DNA of 15,774 nt, from contig CAYQFQ010000016.1 in assembly GCA_964416925.1 (NCBI GenBank), positions 1 to 15,774 of the forward strand, read 5' to 3'. The DNA comes from CAYQFQ01 sp964416925. GTDB lineage: Bacteria; Patescibacteriota; Minisyncoccia; Phycocordibacterales; GWA1-40-21. Both the position numbers and the translations under genes were made by a program. This document shows, one piece after another, positions 5,286-13,200 of this stretch (its first letter is position 1; every line of letters starts with the position of its first letter). A model generated the notes under the pieces. That model did not search any database. It saw only the letters and a program-made list of their open reading frames with translations, and was not told the origin of the DNA.

Positions 5286-6215
5286 TTAAAACGAAATTTT
5301 GCTAATATCCTCCTCCATATCTTCTGTGTTCATAGACCTAGCATATTTCATAGTCATTAATACACTAGTGTGACCCATCATCTTTTGTATTTTGAATAGG
5401 TTTGTATTATTTTCAGATAGTTTACAGGCAAAAGTGTGTCTAAACATATGTAAATGTAATTTAACACCAGACTTTTCTTTAAGGCTATTTACCCAATGTT
5501 TAAGACCCTCACGACTCAACCCCCTATCTCCTCTATTCGACGCTATTAAATACTCTGTCTTTAAATCAAGAGCATTTCTTTCTTTAAAATAATTTTTTAG
5601 ATGAAATATTAAAGTTGGGTGCAATACAAGGCTCCTAGTTATTTTTGATTTAGATGTTTCTCCTTTTATCGTTATCCTCTTTCTAATTAAATCTATATCA
5701 TTAACTTTAAGTGATATAAACTCACCCTTTCTTAACCCGCAGTAAACAAGAAGACTCACCATTAATGTGTCTCTTCTTTCTACAAAAGAATTATTAGAAT
5801 GTAAAGAAATTGCAGAGTATATTTTATTTATGTCATCGTCTTCTATTCTACGAAAGTCATCATAAGTAACTCTTGGTGGTTTTATGTTTTTAAGTGGATT
5901 ATTTTCTATCCTGCCTTTCATTTGTAACCATTTAAAGAAGGCATTCAGTTTGCTCATTTGTGTTTTGATTGTTGAGCTTTTCACACCTACCTTTAAGGTA
6001 TCTTTACCAACTACTCTGGTTCTAGTCTTAATGCGCTTAAAAAATTCATTCAACATTTCTGTCGTTAAGGACTCAAGATTAGAAACCTCTGGCATAATTT
6101 TTAAAAATAAAGAGAAGACAGCTTTATAGCCCCTTATTGTCTCTGAACGTAGGCAAGCAGAAAACTGGCATTCTGAAGTGTATTCATTGAAATTTTTTTG
6201 TAATTCGCTCTCCAT
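5286..6215 (-). CDS. Tyrosine recombinase (distal end)
   Basis: This is a complete site-specific recombinase/integrase of 309 residues from the ATG at 6215. An N-terminal SAM-like DNA-binding domain (about 1-110) is followed by the catalytic domain. The active-site set is present: Arg162 in GLRKGE, Lys about 191, His256 and Arg259 in HMFRHTF, His282 in MMGHTS, and Tyr291 in MKYARS. A TTG codon at 6239 would add eight residues. The ATG is preferred because TATAAA lies exactly six bases upstream, the spacing seen at other genes here. Its 3' end faces the distal attachment site. It is not closely similar to the recombinase at the other end. It may serve a different reaction, or belong to an older element merged with this one. 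Confidence 0.85.
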   Translation of the reverse strand: MESELQKNFNEYTSECQFSACLRSETIRGYKAVFSLFLKIMPEVSNLESLTTEMLNEFFKRIKTRTRVVGKDTLKVGVKSSTIKTQMSKLNAFFKWLQMKGRIENNPLKNIKPPRVTYDDFRRIEDDDINKIYSAISLHSNNSFVERRDTLMVSLLVYCGLRKGEFISLKVNDIDLIRKRITIKGETSKSKITRSLVLHPTLIFHLKNYFKERNALDLKTEYLIASNRGDRGLSREGLKHWVNSLKEKSGVKLHLHMFRHTFACKLSENNTNLFKIQKMMGHTSVLMTMKYARSMNTEDMEEDISKISF

Positions 6216-6221
6216 TGTATT

Positions 6222-6227
6222 TTTATA
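6222..6227 (-). promoter_or_regulatory. Minus-10 box of the distal recombinase
   Basis: TATAAA on the minus strand is followed by six bases and the ATG at 6215. It sits immediately downstream of the terminator-like hairpin, so the recombinase has its own start of transcription. The minus-35 is weak. Confidence 0.45.
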
Positions 6228-6241
6228 CAATTCATACAAAG

Positions 6242-6305
6242 AAAAAGCTCGCCAACCATATGGGGCCGAGTCTTACGACTTGGTCTCACTTAGTTGACGA
6301 GCTTT
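6242..6305 (-). terminator. Branched terminator-like hairpin upstream of the recombinase
   Basis: On the minus strand CGTCAAC-type arms (6305-6293 with 6256-6244, including AAAGCTCG/CGAGCTTT) close a stem with one mismatch. It contains an inner hairpin, CCAAGTC-gtaa-GACTCGG (6283-6266). Five T residues follow (6246-6242). It would end transcripts from the zinc-ribbon/HTH gene and isolate the recombinase from them. Antitermination control is possible but not shown. Confidence 0.5.
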
Positions 6306-6402
6306 CTTTCGTCTAAAAGGAGCGTGACTTCCTCTCAGCCCATCCAGTGGATGGATTTATATTAAATTGTTGCTAAGAGTGTATCATACTTTTTGGGAAA
6401 AA
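6306..6402. other. Short gap between HTH gene and terminator
   Basis: No gene is seen. It contains the small palindrome CCATC-cact-GGATGG region (about 6350-6364) and a GGAG/CTTC hairpin. These could be a 3' untranslated region or leader structure. Confidence 0.3.
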
Positions 6403-6924
6403 TCAACCGACTTTATCAACCGTTTTTAGGTTTATTATCTCTTTATCGATAATAGTAATATCTTTTTTAATTATTTCTCTTGAAACTCCTAATTCACTAG
6501 AGATATCTCCAATCTCGCCTGAGACCTTTGGATTTTCTAATATACGAAAGATTTTCTTTTGCTTCTCACTTAACCCAGATAATAGTTTATTTCTAACAGG
6601 CCCACTCAAAAGATATCTTTTGTAATTGTTGTTTTGGGGCTTTGCTTGTGTGAAATCTTGAATACCTTGGAATTCTTCGTCTCTTTCACTTTCCGTTTTT
6701 AAACTATCAAGTAAAAAATTTATTGTTTTACTTTCAATATGATTATTTCCTCCACATTGGGTACAAATCACATCAATATTCGCAAAGTGTGTTTGATAAG
6801 ACCTATTATCTAAACCTAAGATGACAATATTTTGCTCGTCTATTATTTCAGCAAGAACTTTCTTACAGTTATCACAACACCAAAAGCTGTCTTTAATCAT
6901 TATTGCAATATTACTCTTTACCAT
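6403..6924 (-). CDS. Zinc-ribbon and helix-turn-helix protein
   Basis: The protein has 173 residues. The N-terminal part has two CxxC pairs, C17-x2-C20 (CDNC) and C54-x2-C57 (CTQC), forming a probable zinc ribbon. The C-terminal part (about 117-165, LSEKQKKIFRILE, then DISSELGVSREIIKKDI) is a sigma region 4-like helix-turn-helix that should bind DNA. A charged linker joins them. The gene is upstream of the distal recombinase on the same strand and may regulate the island. The exact start is uncertain: the ATG at 6924 has TATACA directly against it, while the ATG at 6900 (residue 9) has TAATAT seven bases upstream and may be the true leaderless start, just before the zinc ribbon. Confidence 0.65.
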   Translation of the reverse strand: MVKSNIAIMIKDSFWCCDNCKKVLAEIIDEQNIVILGLDNRSYQTHFANIDVICTQCGGNNHIESKTINFLLDSLKTESERDEEFQGIQDFTQAKPQNNNYKRYLLSGPVRNKLLSGLSEKQKKIFRILENPKVSGEIGDISSELGVSREIIKKDITIIDKEIINLKTVDKVG

Positions 6925-6966
6925 TGTATAATCAAGTTACAACTAAATAGAGAGAAGTAATCTAAA

Positions 6967-7093
6967 CCAGTAGCAATACTGGCACGATGAATAAGTCAGG
7001 TAGTGCATAAAGAACCCATCATAGGGTTGCATTACCTGCCGTATCGGGAAACTGGTACGAGAGACTTAGGTCTCTACCTGTGGTGGGCTTTTT
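6967..7093 (+). ncRNA. Candidate structured RNA or attenuator leader
   Basis: Four consecutive hairpins are visible. They are CCAGTA-gcaa-TACTGG (6967-6982, GNRA loop), CAGGTAGTGCA with TGCATTACCTG (6997-7007/7028-7038, one G-U pair, inner ACCC/GGGT), CGTATC/GGTACG (7040-7059) and AGAGAC-ttag-GTCTCT (7060-7075). An outer CCTGCC/GGTGGG pairing (two wobbles) is followed by TTTTT (7089-7093), terminator-like. CTACCTG (7074-7080) can also pair perfectly with CAGGTAG (6997-7003), competing with the second hairpin. This could be a cis-regulator of the membrane genes that follow or a separate small RNA. I do not recognise a known family. Confidence 0.55.
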
Positions 7094-7116
7094 GTTGTTT
7101 AAATATTAAAATAACT

Positions 7117-7389
7117 ATGATTATAATTTATGTACTATTGGTGATAATTGCTGTTGGAATTTTAGTCCAAAGTGAAACCGGGAAGATTATTCTAAAATTG
7201 ATTGCTATTCTTGCTGGCGTCGGAGGCATTCTCTTTCTGGGTTTCTGGTTAGTAGTATTTTTGATAGGGATACTTTCTCCCCACAAGGATGCTATACTAA
7301 ACGGATTATATATAATATTTGGTTTAGGCTTTTTAACCTTTGCGCTTCACCCATTGTTTAAGAGAATAAGTAATATTTCGCAAAATTAG
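7117..7389 (+). CDS. Small three-helix membrane protein
   Basis: The protein has 90 residues from the ATG at 7117. Probable membrane helices are at about 2-18, 24-51 and 59-79, with a short basic C-terminus (FKRISNISQN). The frame is open upstream to 7003, but that part lies inside the structured RNA and would give a polar, cysteine-containing extension out of character with the rest, so the internal ATG is preferred. TATTAA lies seven bases before it. It is followed after 28 bases by the 7418 gene, probably in one operon. No family is recognised. Confidence 0.55.
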   Translation: MIIIYVLLVIIAVGILVQSETGKIILKLIAILAGVGGILFLGFWLVVFLIGILSPHKDAILNGLYIIFGLGFLTFALHPLFKRISNISQN

Positions 7390-7417
7390 TTAAAATTAGA
7401 TTTTTAAAGAAGAAAAA

Positions 7418-7960
7418 ATGAGTAATAAAACGTCATACATATCTTGGATACTATTAATTTTACTAATAATTACTAGTCTTTGGTTCAAATTTTATTTCTG
7501 TTCTAATAAATCTCAAGTAGTTATAAATATATTAGACCTAAGTACTAATACCCCTTTCATAAATAACATTTCAGATAAGTGTCCTGGCGATATTAACGTT
7601 TCTGACCAGTTTGCTTGTATTTATAGCCTTGCTAGCACAACAAAATTCCAGGCGGACACCCTTGCAAACAAGCTCATAACTGAAGCACCAATTAGATTAA
7701 AACAAATACAAAGCAGCAATGACGGGCCAGTTAGTTTTGAATATGGAGGTAGTGATTTCCTTGGCAACTTACCTGAATTGATTAAGAGAACTCAAAAAGC
7801 AAAAGAAGAATACGTAAACAATATTTGCGCCTTAAATTCTATGAAAATATTTGGCGGTAGTGGTATGGATTTAGAGCAAAATGCTTGTATTTATTACTAC
7901 AATGAACAATATTTAGAAATACTTCGAGGCTTAGAGAGTGGAGTTGATAATACTAATTAA
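7418..7960 (+). CDS. Membrane-anchored exported protein, possibly LprI-like
   Basis: The protein has 180 residues. One N-terminal hydrophobic segment (about 7-27) serves as signal anchor, with the rest probably outside the cytoplasmic membrane. Four further cysteines (55, 67, 137, 157) could form two disulfides. The segments DQFACIY (64-70) and EQNACIYYYNEQYLEIL (153-169) resemble each other and recall the 'ACL...Y' pattern of the LprI/DUF1311 lysozyme-inhibitor-like family. That assignment is weak. It is preceded by AAAGAAG as a possible ribosome site and follows the small membrane gene in the same direction. Role unknown. Confidence 0.6.
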   Translation: MSNKTSYISWILLILLIITSLWFKFYFCSNKSQVVINILDLSTNTPFINNISDKCPGDINVSDQFACIYSLASTTKFQADTLANKLITEAPIRLKQIQSSNDGPVSFEYGGSDFLGNLPELIKRTQKAKEEYVNNICALNSMKIFGGSGMDLEQNACIYYYNEQYLEILRGLESGVDNTN

Positions 7961-8025
7961 TTATTACTATCATTCTAATAAACACCTTATCTTAAGCGGT
8001 ATTTAAGCAGTGTTAATTACTTTTC

Positions 8026-8055
8026 TTGCAATAAACATGATAAGTATGCTAAACT
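8026..8055 (+). promoter_or_regulatory. Possible promoter of a short terminated RNA
   Basis: TTGCAA (8026-8031), an 18-base spacer, and TAAACT (8050-8055) preceded by TG one base upstream (extended minus-10). It would start a transcript of about 55 bases near 8062 ending at the 8096-8117 terminator, with no start codon inside. It may be a small RNA or a chance match. Confidence 0.3.
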
Positions 8056-8095
8056 ATCGCAAGTAAAGGAACGAGAAATAGTCTCAATCCTAAAC

Positions 8096-8117
8096 AAAAC
8101 CCCCGAAAGGGGGTTTT
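8096..8117. terminator. Bidirectional rho-independent terminator
   Basis: AAAACCCCC, loop GAAA, GGGGGTTTT: a perfect nine-pair stem with T runs on both strands. It lies seven bases after the DUF3800 stop (minus) and downstream of the 7418-7960 gene (plus), so it separates the two converging units. Confidence 0.85.
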
Positions 8118-8123
8118 GCAATT

Positions 8124-8936
8124 TTATAACATTCTTACGCTTTTAAGTCCCTCTGCGTGACAGGCATCTGAAAAACTTTTTTCCAGATATATGCTAATTA
8201 TATTTTTCTCAAATTCAGATAATTCTGTCTTATATCCAGTCTTATCGTCTACTCGTGCTTGAATTGAAATAAAGTGACTACCAATATCTGCTAACTGGGT
8301 TTCGTTGTCCATATTATTTTTTGTTGCAAAAGAGATGCACGTAAGTCTCTCTCTAACTACCGAGCGGCTCAATCCCATACTTGATATACCCATAAACATG
8401 AACTGATTGTATATTTGGAGCAAATCTCCATCTTGATTCATATTACAAGCTTCAACGATAATTCGTCCATTACCCTTTTTTTTGCCAAGATAACAGACAT
8501 ACATCTTTGATACTTCTTCAAAAATAATTTTTGTTAATTTTTTTTCAAAGTTCCTAATTTGTCCGTCCCAACCCTTAGTAATAGCGTTAAAAATTTCAGG
8601 ATTATTAACTGTCCACTTGCCCTTATTGATAGTTACGCAAACAAACTTAAAATTGCATCTTCGGATGTATTCCTGAAAATCTTTATAAAAATCATCCCTT
8701 TTGATTGGGTCATCTCTGAAGATAGCAAAGTCGCCATCTAATCTCCTAATATTATTACCACGAAAAGTTACATCGGTTCGACCCCAGTATTTAAATTTTA
8801 TCTGTTCAGCTCTTTTTTTTATAAAATCTTCGGCATTATCATGTACAATGACGCCAGCAATAGAAAAATGAGGTGCTTTACTATCTATATTTGTCAGGTT
8901 ATTACTACCAGATTCATCAATATACAATCTAAACAT
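8124..8936 (-). CDS. DUF3800 family protein
   Basis: The protein has 270 residues. The N-terminus LYIDESGSNNL with FSIAGVIV about 20 residues later is the signature of DUF3800, in which an Asp-Glu pair (here D7, E8) lies at the start of a probable RNase H-like fold. A later conserved acidic pair, LADIGSHFIS, is in the expected position. Members occur often in mobile elements and near defence genes. Nuclease activity is suspected from the fold, not proven. The ATG at 8936 has TAAATT six bases upstream and TTGGAT 17 bases before that, so the gene has its own leaderless promoter. A strong terminator follows. Confidence 0.8.
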   Translation of the reverse strand: MFRLYIDESGSNNLTNIDSKAPHFSIAGVIVHDNAEDFIKKRAEQIKFKYWGRTDVTFRGNNIRRLDGDFAIFRDDPIKRDDFYKDFQEYIRRCNFKFVCVTINKGKWTVNNPEIFNAITKGWDGQIRNFEKKLTKIIFEEVSKMYVCYLGKKKGNGRIIVEACNMNQDGDLLQIYNQFMFMGISSMGLSRSVVRERLTCISFATKNNMDNETQLADIGSHFISIQARVDDKTGYKTELSEFEKNIISIYLEKSFSDACHAEGLKSVRML

Positions 8937-8942
8937 GGGACA

Positions 8943-8971
8943 AATTTAACACATTTGTCACACTTATCCAA
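8943..8971 (-). promoter_or_regulatory. Leaderless promoter of the DUF3800 gene
   Basis: On the minus strand TTGGAT (8971-8966), a 17-base spacer and TAAATT (8948-8943), then six bases and the ATG. Confidence 0.55.
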
Positions 8972-8996
8972 TATTAAAACTAAATAAGGAGACTTT

Positions 8997-9071
8997 ATGT
9001 ATCCTACATTGGTAAAACACCAAAGATTAAGCTTTATGGTAGCTGATTCTTCTTCTTTAAGCATTATATAG
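8997..9071 (+). CDS. 24-codon ORF with a strong ribosome binding site
   Basis: An AAGGAG site six bases before ATG is the best Shine-Dalgarno sequence in the window. It introduces MYPTLVKHQRLSFMVADSSS and four more residues, then TAG. The gene is divergent from the DUF3800 gene and followed by a G-rich tract. The peptide has no recognisable motif. It could be a small protein, a leader peptide, or chance. The contrast with its neighbours, which mostly lack ribosome sites, makes it worth recording. Confidence 0.35.
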   Translation: MYPTLVKHQRLSFMVADSSSLSII

Positions 9072-9210
9072 CCTAATGATTCTCTCTTTTGTAGGCGGGG
9101 TGTTTTTAGCCCTCCAAGTGGGTTCCGTGGGTGGAATGTAGGTGGGATTGTGGGTGGGTCGGTGGGTTTCTATCTTATACTAGCAGCCTGGGATTTCGCT
9201 GGCGAAACGA
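9072..9210 (+). other. G-rich intergenic tract with G-quadruplex motif
   Basis: Six GGG runs lie on the plus strand at 9120, 9129, 9144, 9152, 9156 and 9164. The last four, at 9144-9166, fit the canonical quadruplex pattern with loops of 5, 1 and 5 bases. GTGGGT recurs as a motif. A TTTCGC-tg-GCGAAA hairpin follows at about 9193-9206. No gene is seen. Function is unknown. Confidence 0.6.
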
Positions 9211-10131
9211 TTAAAATTTTGTTTTATAGAAAAAGCTAGCCTCACCGAGTTTCCGCCGTACCCATACAAGACCGTTGATGGTAGATAAAATGACTCTTGG
9301 AATAATTACATCAAAAATACAGACAAGCAATATCAATAAAGATAAGGTGATAGTTTCACTCATATCCTTTAGGCAGGGTATCGTCAACCACATTGTTAAT
9401 AAACTTAATGCCACCCAAATTATATTAATTTTTGAGATTTTGAGAGTTGAATTGAAAAAAGGGATGACATCTGGATATGTACTCGTAAGATTCTTGTAGT
9501 CAAATGGCCCCAAAATGCTTCCTAAGGAATTTTTAATTAAAGTCTTGCCAAAGAAGTGTTCATTTAACCACTCAAATCCTTTTATAATTTTTTCTATTTT
9601 TTCGAACAAAAAATGCCATATAACATTTTTTGTTTTTAGTTTGGCCTTTAAAATAGTTGCTTTAAGACCACTAATTGTTGCAAGATGCTTCTTATATATT
9701 TCGTCGATTATTTCATTTACCGTCACATTTTTATTATTTTCTGCGTCAAATATAGTGCCGTCTTCTATGTTTATGGTGTAACGTTCGTTTTCTTCTAAAT
9801 CAACTGGATTAGGGGACTTTCTACTAGCGTCGAGTGACTCTTTTGTGGGACTAAGTTCATCGTTAAAATCGTAACCGAAATGACGTTCCGCATATCTACT
9901 ATATTTGGAGGCCGTCACATATAAATTAGTTTTGCCTTTTTGTTCATTATTGAAACCAATTTTAATTAATATCTTGGTGTCAGTGTCTTCTTTTTTGTTA
10001 ATAGCAGGAACAAAACCACAATCAACAGGGTAGTCCCTAAGGACGCTAAAACCGTCATATTTGGTGTCTTGCCACAAGATAATTTCATCTTTATCTGAAT
10101 TCCTAAATAGAGTTGAAATATGGCTGTTCAT
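9211..10131 (-). CDS. Membrane protein with large cytosolic N-terminus, unknown family
   Basis: The protein has 306 residues. The first 235 are soluble, mixed and highly charged. Two strong hydrophobic segments follow (about 236-256 and 264-285), making a helical hairpin, with a basic tail (VRRKLGEASFFYKTKF). It lies 121 bases downstream of the helicase-nuclease gene on the same strand, with no terminator evident between, so cotranscription is likely. A soluble sensor part joined to two membrane helices is a shape seen in membrane effectors of phage-defence systems, but I recognise no domain and do not claim the function. Confidence 0.55.
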   Translation of the reverse strand: MNSHISTLFRNSDKDEIILWQDTKYDGFSVLRDYPVDCGFVPAINKKEDTDTKILIKIGFNNEQKGKTNLYVTASKYSRYAERHFGYDFNDELSPTKESLDASRKSPNPVDLEENERYTINIEDGTIFDAENNKNVTVNEIIDEIYKKHLATISGLKATILKAKLKTKNVIWHFLFEKIEKIIKGFEWLNEHFFGKTLIKNSLGSILGPFDYKNLTSTYPDVIPFFNSTLKISKINIIWVALSLLTMWLTIPCLKDMSETITLSLLILLVCIFDVIIPRVILSTINGLVWVRRKLGEASFFYKTKF

Positions 10132-10252
10132 AATTAAATCAAAGCTTACACCTTAATAATAAAGACGCAACCTGAATTTTAAATTTCGATATAGTGACCT
10201 AGGGATACCTTTTATTATTTCTTCAATCCAGAAACCATAGTCACTCTATTGC
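10132..10252. other. Short gap downstream of the helicase gene
   Basis: No terminator hairpin is seen. On the minus strand an open tail of 30 codons (10245-10153, including DYGFWIEEIIKGIPR) lies directly after the helicase stop but has no start codon. It could be a degraded gene end or chance. Confidence 0.3.
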
Positions 10253-13200
10253 TTATATAATAGATTTTATATTGCTTACTATCTCTTCTTTATTCTTATC
10301 ATTTTCTATCCATTCAGAATAACCAAGCCTAAAGAAAGTCCAACCAGCACTCTCAAGTACTCTCTGTCTTTGTATATCGCTTTCTACATATATACCATAA
10401 GCTTCATCTATATGATTTGCAAAGTGGGTGGGGCCATCACATTCAATAGCTAATTGTTTACCTGTATCTGTATTTGTTACGACAAAATCCATCTTAAAGC
10501 CACAACTTTCAACTTGATTTTGTATTGTATACTTCTTACCTAATTTCTTCTTTAACAAGTAATAAAATTCTTCTTCAAAATAACTATCAAATTTCTTTAA
10601 TTTTAAATCTGTTACAGAAACTTCTGCACTATCTCTAACATATTCCAAATATTTTTTAATCCATATCCCTGTCGGAATCTTTTCTATTGGCATACTCACG
10701 ATACAATGAGTCTGTAAACGTGCTCTTGAAAAAGCCACATTAACCCTACCAGCATTAATGTCCGCTTTTATGTCTCCTGTTTCTCCCGTTAAAGGTATAT
10801 ACTGATTTTTCTGTGACGCATCTTTAATTACAAAGGAATAAATTACAATATCCTTTTCATCACCTTGTATTCCTTCAATTATGGCAATTTTAAGTTTGTC
10901 ACTTTCTCTTATTTTGTTTTCCTCAAAAACCTTACGTATCAAATCTGCTTGGTCATTAAAGAATGAAAGAATAGCAAAACTCTTACCCTGATATTTGGGG
11001 TCATTACTCATTTCAAGATACAACTCAAGGGCCTTTAGAGCTTCCGCCTTGTTAGTTTTATCACTTACATCTTGGATATTGCTTGAAGTTGAGTGAACAA
11101 GCATTATTTTATTTGTATCTTTGTATGTTAGGTATCTATTGTTCAAAGCAATTAACCTTTTACCTTTTGGTTCATAGAAATGTTTATTGCTAAAACCAAT
11201 TAGCTCCATCGGGGAACGATAATGGTATTGAAGAATTTTTGGAAGACCAAACCTGGTTTTTGCTATGTCCAAGACTGACTGGACGGCCGTACCTGTTGGT
11301 TTAATTTGTAGACTTTCTGGCACAGAATAACGACTAGCTAACTGGTCGAAGGCTTGATTTGATTTGAACATTATTGTGGTATCTCTCATCTGCTCTGGGT
11401 CTCCGACAAAAATGGATTTTTTTCCTCTAAACATTGATGGTAACGTATAGGCAATATTGCACTGGGATGCTTCATCAAGTATCACGTAGTCAAAAAGGTT
11501 GGGTACTAACGGGATAAGTCGACTCGCATCATCTAAGTCCATAATCCATACAGGAACTACATCTAAGATAGTTTGGAAATTCGTAGGGTCACTTTTAAGC
11601 TTATCGAAAGTTTTAAAGGCCTTCTTTGATTTTTTGAATGCTTTTTCAATATCCCTTAATTTTCTGAGAACCTTTATCTTCGTTATACTGTTTTTAATAT
11701 TTTCATTAATTATAGTTTTTAAATATTGCGAAACGATATCCTTCCTTGTTAGGTTATCCTTATTTAATATTTCATCTTTAAGATTAACAATCTGTTCCCT
11801 TAGGCTTTGAATATTATCAATGATAATCCTACGCTCGGTTAGATAAGTTATTAGTTGTATTACATTTATCGAATTCTTTTTTAAGAATACAGCAAGTGAA
11901 TCAAAATCCTTTTCTGATAAATTTAAATTAGTCTCAATTTCCAATATACTGTTTCGAAGCTTCTTGTTTTCATATATGCTTTCCCAATACAGACAGAAGA
12001 AAAGTAGCTCTTCCACTTCTTTCGCTGCTTGACGACGGGAAATATTTTTCGAAAGAATTACATTTATCTCTTCAAATATCTCTTTTGGTAGAGTGTCTAT
12101 GCACGATTTTAATCTAAATTTTCTACTTAAATTATTAATATATCTACCCAATATAAAAGACCTATCAAATCCAGTCTTTTTTACGTCATTCAGAACATTT
12201 TCTATCAAATGAGAGAATGTGCACTCAGAAAATAAACCACTATCAATCACAAATTTCTCTGAAAAAGCAGCGAGCTTTTTTATTTCAAGTTCATTTTCGT
12301 TTATTTTCTTTTGAGTGTTAATATATGAGACATAAAGTTCTTCGGTGAAATTTGAAAGAATATTCTCTTTATTAAACTCAGGTAGTTCATCAAGGAAAAG
12401 GTATTCTTTTAATTTTTCCACCAACTCAAATAACTCTCTTTCTAATGTGACGGTTCTATCTTTCTTACTTAAAAGAGCCTCCGTATTTTGCGTAAACTTT
12501 TCAATATCTGGCCTTTCTGTATTACTGCTGATGTTAAAATAAGTATCCAATGAAGCAAGTTGAGCAGAGATGGTGTCACCTTCTTCATCTAAAGTTTGTT
12601 CTACTCTAGCGCTTGGAACATAACCAAAGAATAAAGGGACTTTTAATGTCTTAAGCTTATCTTTTACAACCTTTAAAGCTTGAGCCTTTTGACTTACAAA
12701 CAAGACTTTATTTCTATTAACAGCTAAGTGGGAAATTAAATTTGAAATTGTTTCAGATTTACCCGTACCTGGTGGCCCTTGTATGATAGATGCCTTATTC
12801 CCCAACAATGATGTCGTTGCTCTCTGGTATTTGTCATAAGGAAATGGAAAATATAGTGATTTTTCTTCACAAACACAAGTGTTGTCATTTAAACCAGTTT
12901 CAGAAAACCAACTTGAGAGTGAAGTTCCTTCTAAAATAGAGTCTTCTTTTTTTAGTAAGTTTGTTAAATCTTCAACTAAAAAGAAATTTGACCTTGGCGA
13001 CAGTGTCAACCTTATATCTTCAAGTGTAAATGAATTTTCATTAAAAGACACATCTGTCAGTCTCAGTTTTGCTTTTAGAGAGTGCCATAAATCAATGAAG
13101 GGTTCATTGTTAAGAACTGGAATTGCAAACTTACTTTCATTTTGTACATACTCACTTAAAAATTCATAGACTAGCCCTTCCTTTTGATATGACGTGAATA

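Noticed and set aside
6306..6370. TPP riboswitch-like CTGAGA motif on the minus strand
   Set aside because: The second conserved TPP element is absent, and the downstream gene is a recombinase, so a single six-base match is not evidence.
7003..7116. N-terminal extension of the small membrane protein
   Set aside because: The extension lies inside the structured RNA and has a composition unlike the rest of the protein. The internal ATG at 7117 is the better start.
10153..10245. 30-codon open tail after the helicase gene
   Set aside because: It has no start codon, is preceded by an in-frame stop and has no second copy in the window. It may be a gene remnant but cannot be supported alone.
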